DNA of 64,000 nt from Lacimicrobium alkaliphilum. Its GTDB lineage: Bacteria; Pseudomonadota; Gammaproteobacteria; Enterobacterales; Alteromonadaceae. The position numbers and the translations under genes are program-made. The stretch lies in contig NZ_NISX01000005.1 in NCBI RefSeq assembly GCF_002591895.1, positions 124,001 through 188,000 of the forward strand, given 5' to 3'. Of this stretch, positions 39,304 through 48,231 are shown piece after piece. Under the pieces are notes generated by a model. The model was not told where the DNA came from. It saw nothing but the letters and a program-made list of their open reading frames with translations, and ran no database searches. Within the stretch, counting starts at the first letter, position 1. Each line of letters starts with the position of its first letter.

Positions 39304-41247
39304 TCAGTTTTGATTGCGTAATAACGACATGGTTTGCTTTACCTGCTCCAGCACCACAGCATAAGGATAGGCCTCAAGTCTTGCAAAGCCTGGCATCTTC
39401 GCAGCCTTGAGCAATGTAGTATCGGGAGTGCGGATACCACAGAGAAAACGCGCCAGCGCTTCGTTGCAGACCGGTTTTTGTGACTGCTCCGCTGCATTCA
39501 GATAAGGCTGGCACCAGTCAATCAGCGATGCCGACGGCAGGGGCGGTAAACTCCCGGGTGCTGGCAGCACTGCGGGCTGGCCCCGGCAAACGGAACAATG
39601 TCCGCAATGCTTTGGTGCCTGGTCGTCTGCGAAATAACTGGCCAGCGCCTGGCTCAGGCATTGCTCCCCCTCAAACAGTGCCAGCATCGCATCGATACGT
39701 TTTATTTCGCTGTTCTGACGGGTGACAAAGAGCTCATAGAGCCGGGATGACAATACCTCAACCTGCCAGTTGCTTTCGATAATCTCGTACACCTCGGTCA
39801 TTTTGCTGCTTTGCAGCTCGATCCAGCGCTTATCACTGAAATACTCCAGTGCCGTCAGCGCGCGCTTACGATCCCCCTGGTATTGTTGCCAGAGCAAATC
39901 AAAATCCACACTGTGCCAGGTTTTCGCCTTCGCAGAAGCAGCAAACAGCTGGCTGACAAATTGCCGTCGTTCCCCTTCAAAATGGCTAATAATCTCATCT
40001 TCCGGCATCCGGGTTTTAAACTTGTATTCGGCGAAATAACTGAATTTGGGTGCGAGCACGCCTTGTAACTGCAGGTAAACCAGCAAAGTTTTCAACGGTA
40101 ACTGGCGAATATTACTCTGGGCAGACAGGCTATATAACTGAATCGCCCAGTCACCGGATTGCTGCTTAATCTGTTCCAGTACCAGAGCAATACCCTGCTT
40201 ATCCGGCGTGTCACCATAAACAAAATTCTGTAACAAGGTCAGGTGGCTTCTGTTTGCCAGCACAGTACAAAATGCGGTTTTGCCATCGCGGCCGGCGCGA
40301 CCGATTTCCTGACTGTAATTCTCTATGGATTTGGGCAGATCGAAATGAATAACCCGGCGAATATCGGCCTTATCAATGCCCATACCAAAGGCAATAGTGG
40401 CAACAATACAAGGGGTTGCGCCTGACATAAAATCCCTTTGCACCTGTTCGCGCCGCTCACTGTCCATACCTGCATGATAGGCCTTAGCCCCGATGCCGGA
40501 CTGCTTTAGCTGCTGTGCAACCTGCTCAGCAGTGTGTTGCAGCGTCACATAGACGATACTGGAAACCTTTGAGTCGGCGCCAAGTAAATCTTTTAACACC
40601 GCCAGCTTCTGCGCCTCGCCAACCCCCATCACAGACAAGTCCAGATTCTGCCGATAAAAGCCGGTTACCACCACATTGTCTTTAGCGATGGAAAATTTAC
40701 TGCACATGTCTTCTATCACTGCAGGGGTTGCAGTAGCAGTGAGCAGCAGCACCTGAGGAATATTCAGGTTTTGCCGGTACTGTGGCAGTTTCAGATAATC
40801 GGGACGAAAGTTGTGCCCCCACTCAGAAATACAATGAGCCTCATCCACCACCAACAGTGACAGCGGCACCTGAGCAATAAAATGGCGGAAGCGCTCATTT
40901 TTAAGGCGCTCCACCGAAATCATCAGGATTTTCAGTTTACCGCTACGGGCGTCCGCCATCACCTGTTGTTGCTGGTCGTGACTCTGCTGTGAATCGATAC
41001 TCCCGGCCGCAATGCCCTTTTGTTGCAAAAAGCTCAATTGATCCTGCATCAGTGCCAATAAGGGTGATACGACCAGGGTCAGATGGGGAAAATGCAGAGC
41101 CGGTAACTGATAACATAAGGATTTACCGGAACCAGTAGGAAAAATAGCCGCTGCCGACTGACCGTTGAGCACCGCTTCAACCACCTGTTGCTGACCCGGC
41201 CTGAGCTGATTAAACCCGAATATTTTTTGCAGGCTTTGCTGGTACAT
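39304..41247 (-). CDS. recQ: RecQ-family ATP-dependent DNA helicase
   Basis: 647 residues. Superfamily 2 motifs: P-loop FPTGSGKS at 36-43, DEAH box in VVDEAHCISEWGHNFRPDY, HAGMDSERR, and the motif VI arginine region IGRAGRDG. A zinc-binding cluster appears near the C-terminus (CGHCSVC, about 555-561). It is longer than E. coli RecQ and the region beyond the zinc site does not look like a standard HRDC domain, so it may be a RecQ-like paralogue rather than the orthologue. AAGGAAGG precedes the ATG. Confidence 0.85.
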   Translation of the reverse strand: MYQQSLQKIFGFNQLRPGQQQVVEAVLNGQSAAAIFPTGSGKSLCYQLPALHFPHLTLVVSPLLALMQDQLSFLQQKGIAAGSIDSQQSHDQQQQVMADARSGKLKILMISVERLKNERFRHFIAQVPLSLLVVDEAHCISEWGHNFRPDYLKLPQYRQNLNIPQVLLLTATATPAVIEDMCSKFSIAKDNVVVTGFYRQNLDLSVMGVGEAQKLAVLKDLLGADSKVSSIVYVTLQHTAEQVAQQLKQSGIGAKAYHAGMDSERREQVQRDFMSGATPCIVATIAFGMGIDKADIRRVIHFDLPKSIENYSQEIGRAGRDGKTAFCTVLANRSHLTLLQNFVYGDTPDKQGIALVLEQIKQQSGDWAIQLYSLSAQSNIRQLPLKTLLVYLQLQGVLAPKFSYFAEYKFKTRMPEDEIISHFEGERRQFVSQLFAASAKAKTWHSVDFDLLWQQYQGDRKRALTALEYFSDKRWIELQSSKMTEVYEIIESNWQVEVLSSRLYELFVTRQNSEIKRIDAMLALFEGEQCLSQALASYFADDQAPKHCGHCSVCRGQPAVLPAPGSLPPLPSASLIDWCQPYLNAAEQSQKPVCNEALARFLCGIRTPDTTLLKAAKMPGFARLEAYPYAVVLEQVKQTMSLLRNQN

Positions 41248-41510
41248 GATCCTTCCTTAGTTGTGACCGCGGTATGACCGCTAAGTATAACGCACTGTAA
41301 AATGGCAGAACTGATCTGTTTACACTGCCAATCTATATCCAGTTGAACACAGGCGATTTTTTTGTTCAGGAAAATCGCCTTATCCACAAACTAATTCGAT
41401 AAATTGCAACACAGAGATGGCAAATAGGGTCTAACCTTTTAAAGACAACCTGTTAAAAAGGTGTCCTTATTTCCTGTTAGCAAGTCCAGTGATTATACCG
41501 GAGGTGGTTT

Positions 41511-43433
41511 ATGGGTATTTTCGAACACTACCAACAACGATACGAAGCCCACAAGGAAGAAGAGTACAGCATCAGCGAGTTTCTCGAGCTGTGTAAGCAG
41601 GACAAGTCGGCCTATGCCAATGCTGCAGAGCGTCTGTTGCTGGCAATTGGCGAGCCTCAGACTCTGGATACATCAAAGGACCCTGCATTAAGCCGTATCT
41701 TCTCAAACCGTATTATCTCCCACTACCCGGCCTTCGATGATTTTTTCGGTATGGAGGAGTCCATAGAGCAGATTGTCTCCTATCTCAAACATGCCGCTCA
41801 GGGTCTGGAAGAGAAAAAACAGATCCTGTATTTGTTAGGCCCGGTAGGCGGCGGTAAATCCTCATTGGCAGAAAAACTTAAGGAGCTGATGCAGAAAGTA
41901 CCGGTTTACTGCATCAAAGGCTCTCCGGTCAACGATCATCCACTGTGTTTGTTTGATATCAACGAAGACGGTGAGATTCTGGAAAAAGAATACGGCATTC
42001 CCGGCCGCTATCTGAAAACCATTATGTCACCCTGGGCCAGAAAAAGGCTGCATGAGTACAATGGCGATGTGTCGCAGTTCCGCGTAGTAAAAATGCATCC
42101 GTCAGTACTGGATCAGGTAGCTGTCGCCAAAACCGAGCCCGGTGATGACAATAATCAGGACATCTCATCTTTGGTGGGTAAAGTGGATATCCGCAAACTG
42201 GAGCAGTTTGCCCAGAATGATCCTGACGCCTACAGCTATTCCGGTGCTCTGTGCAAAGCCAATCAGGGACTGATGGAATTTGTTGAGATGTTCAAAGCAC
42301 CGATTAAGGTGCTGCACCCTTTGCTGACCGCAACACAGGAGGGTAACTATAACCCCACAGAAGGATTTTCTGCCCTGCCCTTCGACGGCATTATTCTGGC
42401 CCACTCAAATGAATCTGAGTGGATGAGTTTTCGCAATAACCGCAACAACGAGGCCTTTCTGGACCGGGTTTATATCGTCAAAGTGCCCTACTGCCTGCGT
42501 ATGACCGAAGAGCAGAAAATCTACCGCAAACTGATTGAAAACAGTGAGCTCAGTGGTGCGCCCTGCGCCCCCGGTACACTGGAAATCCTGTCTCAGTTCA
42601 CTGTGCTGTCACGGCTTAAAGAGCCGGAAAACTCCAGCATTTATTCGAAAATGCGGGTGTATGACGGTGAAAGCCTTAAAGATACCGATCCCAAAGCCAA
42701 GTCTTATCAGGAATACCGTGACTATGCCGGTGTCGATGAAGGCATGGAGGGATTAAGTACCCGTTTTGCCTTTAAGATCCTCTCAAAGGTATTCAACTTC
42801 GACGCTCAGGAAGTGGCCGCCAACCCGGTACACCTGTTTTATGTGCTGGAGCGGCAGATTGAACGGGAACAGTTTCCACCGGAAACTGCCGAGCGTTATA
42901 AAGAGTTTCTCAAAGGTTATCTGATCCCCAAATATGTGGAGTTTATCGGCAAAGAGATCCAGACCGCCTACCTAGAGTCTTATTCAGAATACGGCCAGAA
43001 CCTGTTTGACCGCTATGTCACCTATGCCGACTTCTGGATCCAGGATCAGGAGTATCGCGATCCGGAAACCGGCCAGTTATTTGACCGTGAAGCCCTGAAT
43101 GCCGAGCTGGAGAAGATCGAAAAGCCCGCAGGGATCAGCAACCCCAAAGATTTTCGCAATGAAATTGTTAACTTTGTACTGCGGGCCAGAGCCAATAACA
43201 AAGGCAAAAACCCGGCATGGACCAGCTATGAAAAGCTGCGCACCGTGATCGAGAAGAAAATGTTCTCCAACACCGAAGACTTACTGCCGGTGATTTCCTT
43301 TAATGCCAAGAGCAGCGCGGAGGATCAGCAAAAACACGATGACTTTGTCAAACGTATGACCGAAAAAGGCTATACCAGAAAACAGGTCAGGTTGTTATGT
43401 GAGTGGTATCTGCGCGTTCGCAAGTCATCTTAA
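41511..43433 (+). CDS. yeaG: PrkA-type serine protein kinase YeaG
   Basis: 640 residues. An N-terminal AAA+ module holds the P-loop GPVGGGKSS (110-118), followed by the PrkA kinase-like C-terminal domain. YeaG works with YeaH in stress and nitrogen-starvation responses in E. coli. GGAGGTGG lies upstream of the ATG, an unusually strong ribosome binding site. yeaH follows 18 bases later. Confidence 0.94.
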   Translation: MGIFEHYQQRYEAHKEEEYSISEFLELCKQDKSAYANAAERLLLAIGEPQTLDTSKDPALSRIFSNRIISHYPAFDDFFGMEESIEQIVSYLKHAAQGLEEKKQILYLLGPVGGGKSSLAEKLKELMQKVPVYCIKGSPVNDHPLCLFDINEDGEILEKEYGIPGRYLKTIMSPWARKRLHEYNGDVSQFRVVKMHPSVLDQVAVAKTEPGDDNNQDISSLVGKVDIRKLEQFAQNDPDAYSYSGALCKANQGLMEFVEMFKAPIKVLHPLLTATQEGNYNPTEGFSALPFDGIILAHSNESEWMSFRNNRNNEAFLDRVYIVKVPYCLRMTEEQKIYRKLIENSELSGAPCAPGTLEILSQFTVLSRLKEPENSSIYSKMRVYDGESLKDTDPKAKSYQEYRDYAGVDEGMEGLSTRFAFKILSKVFNFDAQEVAANPVHLFYVLERQIEREQFPPETAERYKEFLKGYLIPKYVEFIGKEIQTAYLESYSEYGQNLFDRYVTYADFWIQDQEYRDPETGQLFDREALNAELEKIEKPAGISNPKDFRNEIVNFVLRARANNKGKNPAWTSYEKLRTVIEKKMFSNTEDLLPVISFNAKSSAEDQQKHDDFVKRMTEKGYTRKQVRLLCEWYLRVRKSS

Positions 43434-43451
43434 GGTGCACAGGAGAGCAGT

Positions 43452-44720
43452 ATGGCGCACTTTATCGACAGAAGAGAGAACAGCAAAGGCAAGAGTACGG
43501 TCAACCGTCAGCGTTTTATCCGCCGCTATAAGCAGCAGATAAAAAAGGCGGTTTCCGATGCCATCAGTAAACGCAGTGTCACTGATGTGGAAACGGGCGA
43601 GAGTGTCAATATTCCCACCCGGGATATCAGGGAACCAATATTTCACACCGGTAAGGGTGGCGAGCGGGATATGGTACACCCCGGTAATGATCAGTTCAGT
43701 CAGGGAGATCGTATTCAGCGCCCACTGGGCGGCCAGTCCGGTGGCAGCGGAGAGGGTGAAGCCTCAGACAGCGGCGAAGGGGAAGACGACTTCGTATTTC
43801 AGATTTCCAAAGACGAATATCTGGATCTGCTGTTTGAAGATCTGGCTCTGCCCAATCTGAAAAAGACGCAACTGGACAAACTGGTCGAGTACAAAACCTA
43901 TCGAAGCGGCTTTAAAACCGACGGCGTACCCAGCAACCTGGATATTATTCGTTCCCTGCGCGGCTCCATGGCCCGGCGTATCGCCCTAACCGGAGGTAAA
44001 CGTCGCCAGTTGCGTGCGCTGGAAGAAGAGCTGGAAGCCCTGAAAAAGGATAAACATGATCATCAACTGGACATTACCCGGCTGGAGGCCGAAATCGCTG
44101 AGCTGAAAGCCCGTATCGCCAAGGTGCCGTTTCTGGATGCCATCGACCTGCGCTTTCGCAATTTTGAAAAGCGCCCGCTGCCCACCAGTAAGGCAGTGAT
44201 GTTCTGCCTGATGGATGTATCCGGCTCCATGGATCAGGCCACTAAGGATATGGCCAAGCGTTTTTATATTCTGCTCTATCTGTTTCTGACCCGCACCTAC
44301 AAAAATGTAGAGGTGGTGTATATCCGCCACCACACCCAGGCAAAAGAGGTGGATGAGCACGAATTTTTCTACTCACAGGAAACCGGCGGTACTATCGTCT
44401 CCAGCGCCCTGAAGCTGATGGATGAGATTATTCAGGCTCGCTATCCCGGTAACGAATGGAATATTTATGCTGCACAGGCCTCAGATGGTGATAACTGGGC
44501 CGATGACTCACCGCAGTGCACCGAACTACTGGTGAACAAATTACTGCCGGTGGTGCGCTATTACGCCTATATCGAAATTACCCAACGCCAGCACCAGAGT
44601 CTGTGGCGCCAATATGAAAACCTGACCGGTGTATTCGAGAACTTTGCCATAAAGCATATCCGCGATGTGGAGGATATTTACCCCGTATTCAGAGAACTGT
44701 TCAAAAAACAGGCCGCGTAA
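43452..44720 (+). CDS. yeaH: YeaH/YhbH family protein (DUF444)
   Basis: 422 residues. The N-terminal half is basic and Gly/Ser-rich ([20 protein letters not shown] around 95-115); the C-terminal half has a VWA-like fold with a DxSxS metal motif in [11 protein letters not shown]. It is the usual partner of the PrkA kinase. AGGAG precedes the ATG. The third gene often found with this pair, spoVR/ycgB, does not follow; a terminator does. Confidence 0.93.
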   Translation: MAHFIDRRENSKGKSTVNRQRFIRRYKQQIKKAVSDAISKRSVTDVETGESVNIPTRDIREPIFHTGKGGERDMVHPGNDQFSQGDRIQRPLGGQSGGSGEGEASDSGEGEDDFVFQISKDEYLDLLFEDLALPNLKKTQLDKLVEYKTYRSGFKTDGVPSNLDIIRSLRGSMARRIALTGGKRRQLRALEEELEALKKDKHDHQLDITRLEAEIAELKARIAKVPFLDAIDLRFRNFEKRPLPTSKAVMFCLMDVSGSMDQATKDMAKRFYILLYLFLTRTYKNVEVVYIRHHTQAKEVDEHEFFYSQETGGTIVSSALKLMDEIIQARYPGNEWNIYAAQASDGDNWADDSPQCTELLVNKLLPVVRYYAYIEITQRQHQSLWRQYENLTGVFENFAIKHIRDVEDIYPVFRELFKKQAA

Positions 44721-44747
44721 AACAACTCGTTTACAAGCATGAAAAAA

Positions 44748-44775
44748 GCCAGATAGAGTCTCTATCTGGCTTTTT
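44748..44775. terminator. Bidirectional terminator between yeaH and the PEP-CTERM gene
   Basis: GCCAGATAGA / TCTATCTGGC stem (44748-44757 and 44761-44770) with a 3-base loop, A6 on the left and T5 on the right, so it can stop transcription from both convergent genes. Confidence 0.9.
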
Positions 44776-44817
44776 CTGTTTTACGGCGGTCAAGTCAGAC
44801 CGACATCAAGGCGCCGG

Positions 44818-45429
44818 TCAGTTGGCTGTCTGCTTTCTGCGTGTCAGTACCAGTCCGACTAACCCTAAGGCGAACAAGGTTAACGGCAGTGGCTCTGGCA
44901 CTGCGATAACATCTGTCTCACCAAGTTCGATCTGGAACGTGGCACTACCACCCGTAAAGTCAAAACTGTCTGGTTGATAGTCATAACTTATATGCAGACT
45001 GTCGGCGGTAAAAGATAAATCCGCAGTCACACCGACATTAGTCAGGTTGTCACTCAGCAAACTGATGCCCATGATACTTTGCCCGGGCTGAGAGAAGACA
45101 ATATTGCTTATCCAGGCATCAAAGGTTTTAAAATCCCAGGTATCCTGCGAATCTAAGGTCAGAATATTGGTGTCAGTATCGTAATCCATCCATACTTCAC
45201 CGCCACCCCAGTTATCCGGGTTTTGCACAAAATGGGTACCATTTAGCTCGGCCCCGGCCCCAATCGACTGACCAAGGGTTTCATGTATCAGTGGCAGACC
45301 ATTGCGGACGTCAGGAAGGTTCGCTTCAGTACGAAAATCAGCAGAAATCAGAGTGGCTTTTGCAGCAAAGCTAAGCAACAGAGTTAATCCCAAAACAGAT
45401 CCCATACGACATAATTTGGTGACAGACAT
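44818..45429 (-). CDS. PEP-CTERM sorting domain protein
   Basis: 203 residues. A signal peptide (about 1-26; LGLTLLLSFAAKA) starts it and the end is a PEP-CTERM tail: VPEP, a hydrophobic helix (LTLFALGLVGLVL) and RRK. Such proteins are processed by an exosortase and delivered to the surface or matrix. The body (about 27-175) is beta-rich with no catalytic motif; segments such as NWGGGEVWMDYDTDTN look lectin- or jelly-roll-like, which is only an impression. A sigma-54-type promoter lies upstream at 45481-45496. Confidence 0.9.
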   Translation of the reverse strand: MSVTKLCRMGSVLGLTLLLSFAAKATLISADFRTEANLPDVRNGLPLIHETLGQSIGAGAELNGTHFVQNPDNWGGGEVWMDYDTDTNILTLDSQDTWDFKTFDAWISNIVFSQPGQSIMGISLLSDNLTNVGVTADLSFTADSLHISYDYQPDSFDFTGGSATFQIELGETDVIAVPEPLPLTLFALGLVGLVLTRRKQTAN

Positions 45430-45480
45430 CTTTGAGTACCTCGTTAAGACTTAAAACAATTTTACAGTCACTAAAACAAA

Positions 45481-45496
45481 AGCAAATAGCATGCCA
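45481..45496 (-). promoter_or_regulatory. Sigma-54 (-24/-12) promoter of the PEP-CTERM gene
   Basis: On the minus strand the sequence is TGGCATGCTATTTGCT, matching TGGCAC-N5-TTGCW at all positions but one (T for C), with the GG and GC exactly 12 bases apart. The predicted start is near 45470, giving a leader of about 40 bases. Confidence 0.65.
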
Positions 45497-45605
45497 CCCA
45501 TAAATATCAATAACTTAAATTGATTAATGCGATTCTCTGTTAAATATTCCGACACTTTAGCCTGTATATCTGAGGCTGTTATTCAAGCCGGGAATAAACG
45601 CCCAT

Positions 45606-45651
45606 GTAACCATTTTAGATTACATTTTACAATGTAATCTATTTGGGTTAC
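45606..45651. promoter_or_regulatory. Large palindrome upstream of the SatD-like gene
   Basis: The core arms AGATTACATT (45617-45626) and AATGTAATCT (45631-45640) are perfect 10-bp inverted repeats with a 4-base spacer. Outer arms GTAAC and GTTAC extend the symmetry imperfectly to 46 bp. It ends 35 bases before the SatD-like ATG and is most likely an operator; as RNA it could also fold into a hairpin. Confidence 0.55.
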
Positions 45652-45686
45652 TTTTATTTGACCATTTATCACTTTGACAAAACAAT

Positions 45687-46313
45687 ATGGCCGAATATGC
45701 GGTACTCACAGGGGATCTGATAGATTCAGGTAAAATCCCTTCTGAGCAGTATGATAACCTGTTATATCAGCTGAATCAGTTGCTTACCACAGTCAGTACA
45801 GCACAGGGCCGCTATAATATTTTCCGGGGGGATGCCTTTCAGCTATTACTACCAGCCCCTGACAGAGCAATATCAGGCATGCTGATTATCCGCCTGGGCC
45901 TGATAAGCCATGGGTGGGACGCCCGCATCAGCACAGGCTTCGGCGGTGTCAGTAATCCCAGAGCCGATATTAAAACCGCTACCGGAGAGGCCTTCACCCT
46001 GTCCGGTAAGGGGCTGGACAATATGACTACCCAACAACGCCTGAGCATTAACAGTTCAAATCAGCAATACCAGTTTCATATGCCCTTATTATTGCAATTT
46101 GCCGACACCCTTATCAGCCAAATCAGTAAGAGGCAGGCCTGCGCATTGTATGAATACTTTACTTTGACAGATAATAGTCACCAGGCCATTGCCCGGCGTC
46201 TGGACAGCTCAAGGGTCAATGCCACCCGATTACTGAATCAGGGTCACTATCAGTTGTTGCAGGAATTTGTTCTGCACAGCCAACAACTCTTTAAAAGGTG
46301 TTTTCATGGATGA
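45687..46313 (+). CDS. SatD family protein
   Basis: 208 residues. The start AVLTGDLIDSGKI and internal YNIFRGDAFQLLL fit the SatD family, whose function is unknown. The C-terminal SHQAIARRLDSSRVNATRLL stretch resembles a helix-turn-helix, suggesting DNA binding; this is inference. No clear ribosome binding site precedes the ATG. Its end overlaps the next gene by eight bases, so the two are co-translated. Confidence 0.75.
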   Translation: MAEYAVLTGDLIDSGKIPSEQYDNLLYQLNQLLTTVSTAQGRYNIFRGDAFQLLLPAPDRAISGMLIIRLGLISHGWDARISTGFGGVSNPRADIKTATGEAFTLSGKGLDNMTTQQRLSINSSNQQYQFHMPLLLQFADTLISQISKRQACALYEYFTLTDNSHQAIARRLDSSRVNATRLLNQGHYQLLQEFVLHSQQLFKRCFHG

Positions 46314-47052
46314 ATTACTGTTACTCGTTGCTTTGCTGATTGGTCATCTGCTGGCAGACTTCTATTTCCAGCCACTAAGCTGGATAAAGAATCGACAGCA
46401 ATGCCATTACCGCTCAATAAAGCTGATCTATCATGGGCTGCTGCACGCATTTTTATCTCTGCTGATACTGGTATGCTGGCAAACCTGGTATGGCTGGGGT
46501 TTCACTCTGACTCAGCCGTTAATAATGGCATTCGTGCTGGGACTGAGCCACTACGCCATCGACCTGGTAAAATCCTACTGCCCAAGAAATCTGTATTTTT
46601 TTGTGCTCGATCAGATCCTGCATCTGCTGGTGCTGATATGGATATGGCTGCAGACATCTCAGGCCTGGCAGCTTACAGAACACTTCTGGCAACACCTGCT
46701 CAACCTCAACACCCTGCTGCTGTTAAGCGCTTATCTGATTGTTCTGCGTCCGTTTTCCTTCATGATTGCCATGGCACTGAAGAAGTGGCATACCGAAAGC
46801 GACAGCAGTCTGCCCAGCGCCGGCCACGTTATTGGCCTGATTGAAAGAACATTGATCCTGACTTTTGTTTTGTTAGAACAATATGCAGGCATTGGCTTTT
46901 TACTGGCGGCCAAGTCCATATTTCGCTTCGGTGATCTCACCCGCCAGCAGGATCGTCAACTTACCGAGTATGTGATGCTTGGTACCCTGCTCAGCACCAC
47001 CATGACTATTCTGCTGGGCCTGGGTGTACGAGCCCTGATTAACTGGCAGTGA
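46306..47052 (+). CDS. DUF3307-type membrane protein
   Basis: 248 residues from ATG 46306 (AAGGTG upstream). About six to seven membrane helices. The N-terminal LLIGHLLADFYFQPLSWIKNR and a following HGLLHAFLSL and LSHYAIDLVK carry the His/Asp pattern of DUF3307 proteins. It is paired with the SatD-like gene; function unknown. One idea is a membrane sensor or channel partnered with a cytosolic regulator. Confidence 0.8.
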   Translation: MDELLLLVALLIGHLLADFYFQPLSWIKNRQQCHYRSIKLIYHGLLHAFLSLLILVCWQTWYGWGFTLTQPLIMAFVLGLSHYAIDLVKSYCPRNLYFFVLDQILHLLVLIWIWLQTSQAWQLTEHFWQHLLNLNTLLLLSAYLIVLRPFSFMIAMALKKWHTESDSSLPSAGHVIGLIERTLILTFVLLEQYAGIGFLLAAKSIFRFGDLTRQQDRQLTEYVMLGTLLSTTMTILLGLGVRALINWQ

Positions 47053-47165
47053 CAGCGTTCACTAAAACTGCAAATCATCTTGATCTCTGTACTTTATAAC
47101 TTGTCAGGGATTGTATTTTTCACCGCCATATCCATATTAGCAATAACACCGCAGATTTCGTCGGC

Positions 47166-47492
47166 ATGATGAAGCAACATACCCAACACCGCAGTCGGAT
47201 CCCTCAATGGCTCTTATTAAGCCTTAGTGCCTGGTTATGCCTGTTATATGTCGAGCCGGTCAATAGCAGCGGATTAACCGATGCCAGCAAAGCACTGCAG
47301 CAAGACCCGGTGCAAAACCAACTTACATGGGCTGAAGAAGAGCCTGACACTGATGATATCAATGTCAGCTTCAACACTGATCCTCCCTGTTTTGACAGTC
47401 TCTGGCAGATATCTGTCGCACAGACTTCCCATCAACAGCATTATATTCCTGGTTATCAGCCCCGGGCTCCACCACCGCAGCGTCACAGATAA
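47166..47492 (+). CDS. Small exported protein of unknown function
   Basis: 108 residues. A hydrophobic segment at 15-30 (WLLLSLSAWLCLLYVE) looks like a signal peptide or anchor. The rest is polar and ends in a Pro/Arg/Gln-rich tail (YIPGYQPRAPPPQRHR). Two ATGs stand together at the start; the ribosome binding site is weak. It lies 85 bases before a CBS-domain gene on the same strand. No family is recognised, and its reality rests on the signal-like segment. Confidence 0.5.
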   Translation: MMKQHTQHRSRIPQWLLLSLSAWLCLLYVEPVNSSGLTDASKALQQDPVQNQLTWAEEEPDTDDINVSFNTDPPCFDSLWQISVAQTSHQQHYIPGYQPRAPPPQRHR

Positions 47493-47576
47493 ACATTAAT
47501 GAACCCGGGGGCGGTCGCCACTCTCTGCCTGTCAGACTGCCCGGGATACGCTGCTTGAATTGGTTGGAGACAACAA

Positions 47577-48161
47577 ATGCTGTATAAAAAATTGAAAACA
47601 CTGGGTCTGGATAAGATTGGTCAATACCGGACAGAACATACGAATCCCGTGCTGGACTTACAAAGCCCGGTATCTTCTTTACTCAACACCTTCTGCGGGG
47701 CTTCTCCCCTGATTGTGGATAAATACGCAGGAATCGATGACGTTGTTTTCCGCATGCAGAAAAACCAGAGCAAATACGCTTTGGTCAGTCAAAATCATTC
47801 AGGGATCATAGGGTTAATCAGCTATGCCGATCTCTGCAGCCGCAAGGTTTTGATCACCTGCGAATGCAAAGGCCTCAGAAGAACTGAGCTCAACGCCGAA
47901 GACATGATGATTCCCAGAGAAAAGTTACAGGGTATCCGATACCAGGAATTAGAGTCAGCCACAGTCGGTGAACTACTCCATACTATGCAACAATTGAATC
48001 AAGAGTTTGCGATGGTTGTGGATGAGCAGGATCAACTGTGTGGGGTCATCTGTATTCGGGAAATTCTGCGGGCAATGAAAATCCCTCAGAATACGAATAT
48101 CACAGCCCATAGCTTCAGAGATATTTTCAATATCATCCATAACCACGCCGAGCTGACCTGA
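47577..48161 (+). CDS. CBS-domain protein
   Basis: 194 residues. Two CBS repeats are visible: about 55-110 (YALVSQNHSGIIGLISYADL) and about 118-175 (EFAMVVDEQDQLCGVICIREI). Such pairs bind adenine nucleotides and often regulate other proteins. GGAG lies eight bases before the ATG. No catalytic or membrane domain is attached, so it is a stand-alone CBS protein. Confidence 0.8.
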   Translation: MLYKKLKTLGLDKIGQYRTEHTNPVLDLQSPVSSLLNTFCGASPLIVDKYAGIDDVVFRMQKNQSKYALVSQNHSGIIGLISYADLCSRKVLITCECKGLRRTELNAEDMMIPREKLQGIRYQELESATVGELLHTMQQLNQEFAMVVDEQDQLCGVICIREILRAMKIPQNTNITAHSFRDIFNIIHNHAELT

Positions 48162-48188
48162 ATAATAGATCAGAAATCAGCTGATGAA

Positions 48189-48223
48189 CCCAGGCGCATT
48201 CGATGCGCCTGGGGTAATATTTT
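48189..48223. terminator. Hairpin between convergent genes
   Basis: Perfect 10-bp stem CCCAGGCGCA / TGCGCCTGGG (48189-48198 and 48204-48213) with a 5-base loop, then GTAATATTTT. It probably terminates the CBS gene; the T run is interrupted. Confidence 0.7.
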
Positions 48224-48231
48224 CTCTCAGG

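Noticed and set aside
41453-41462. ACCTTTTAA / TTAAAAAGGT inverted repeat upstream of yeaG as a riboswitch or terminator
   Set aside because: AT-rich stem with weak pairing and no terminator or aptamer features.
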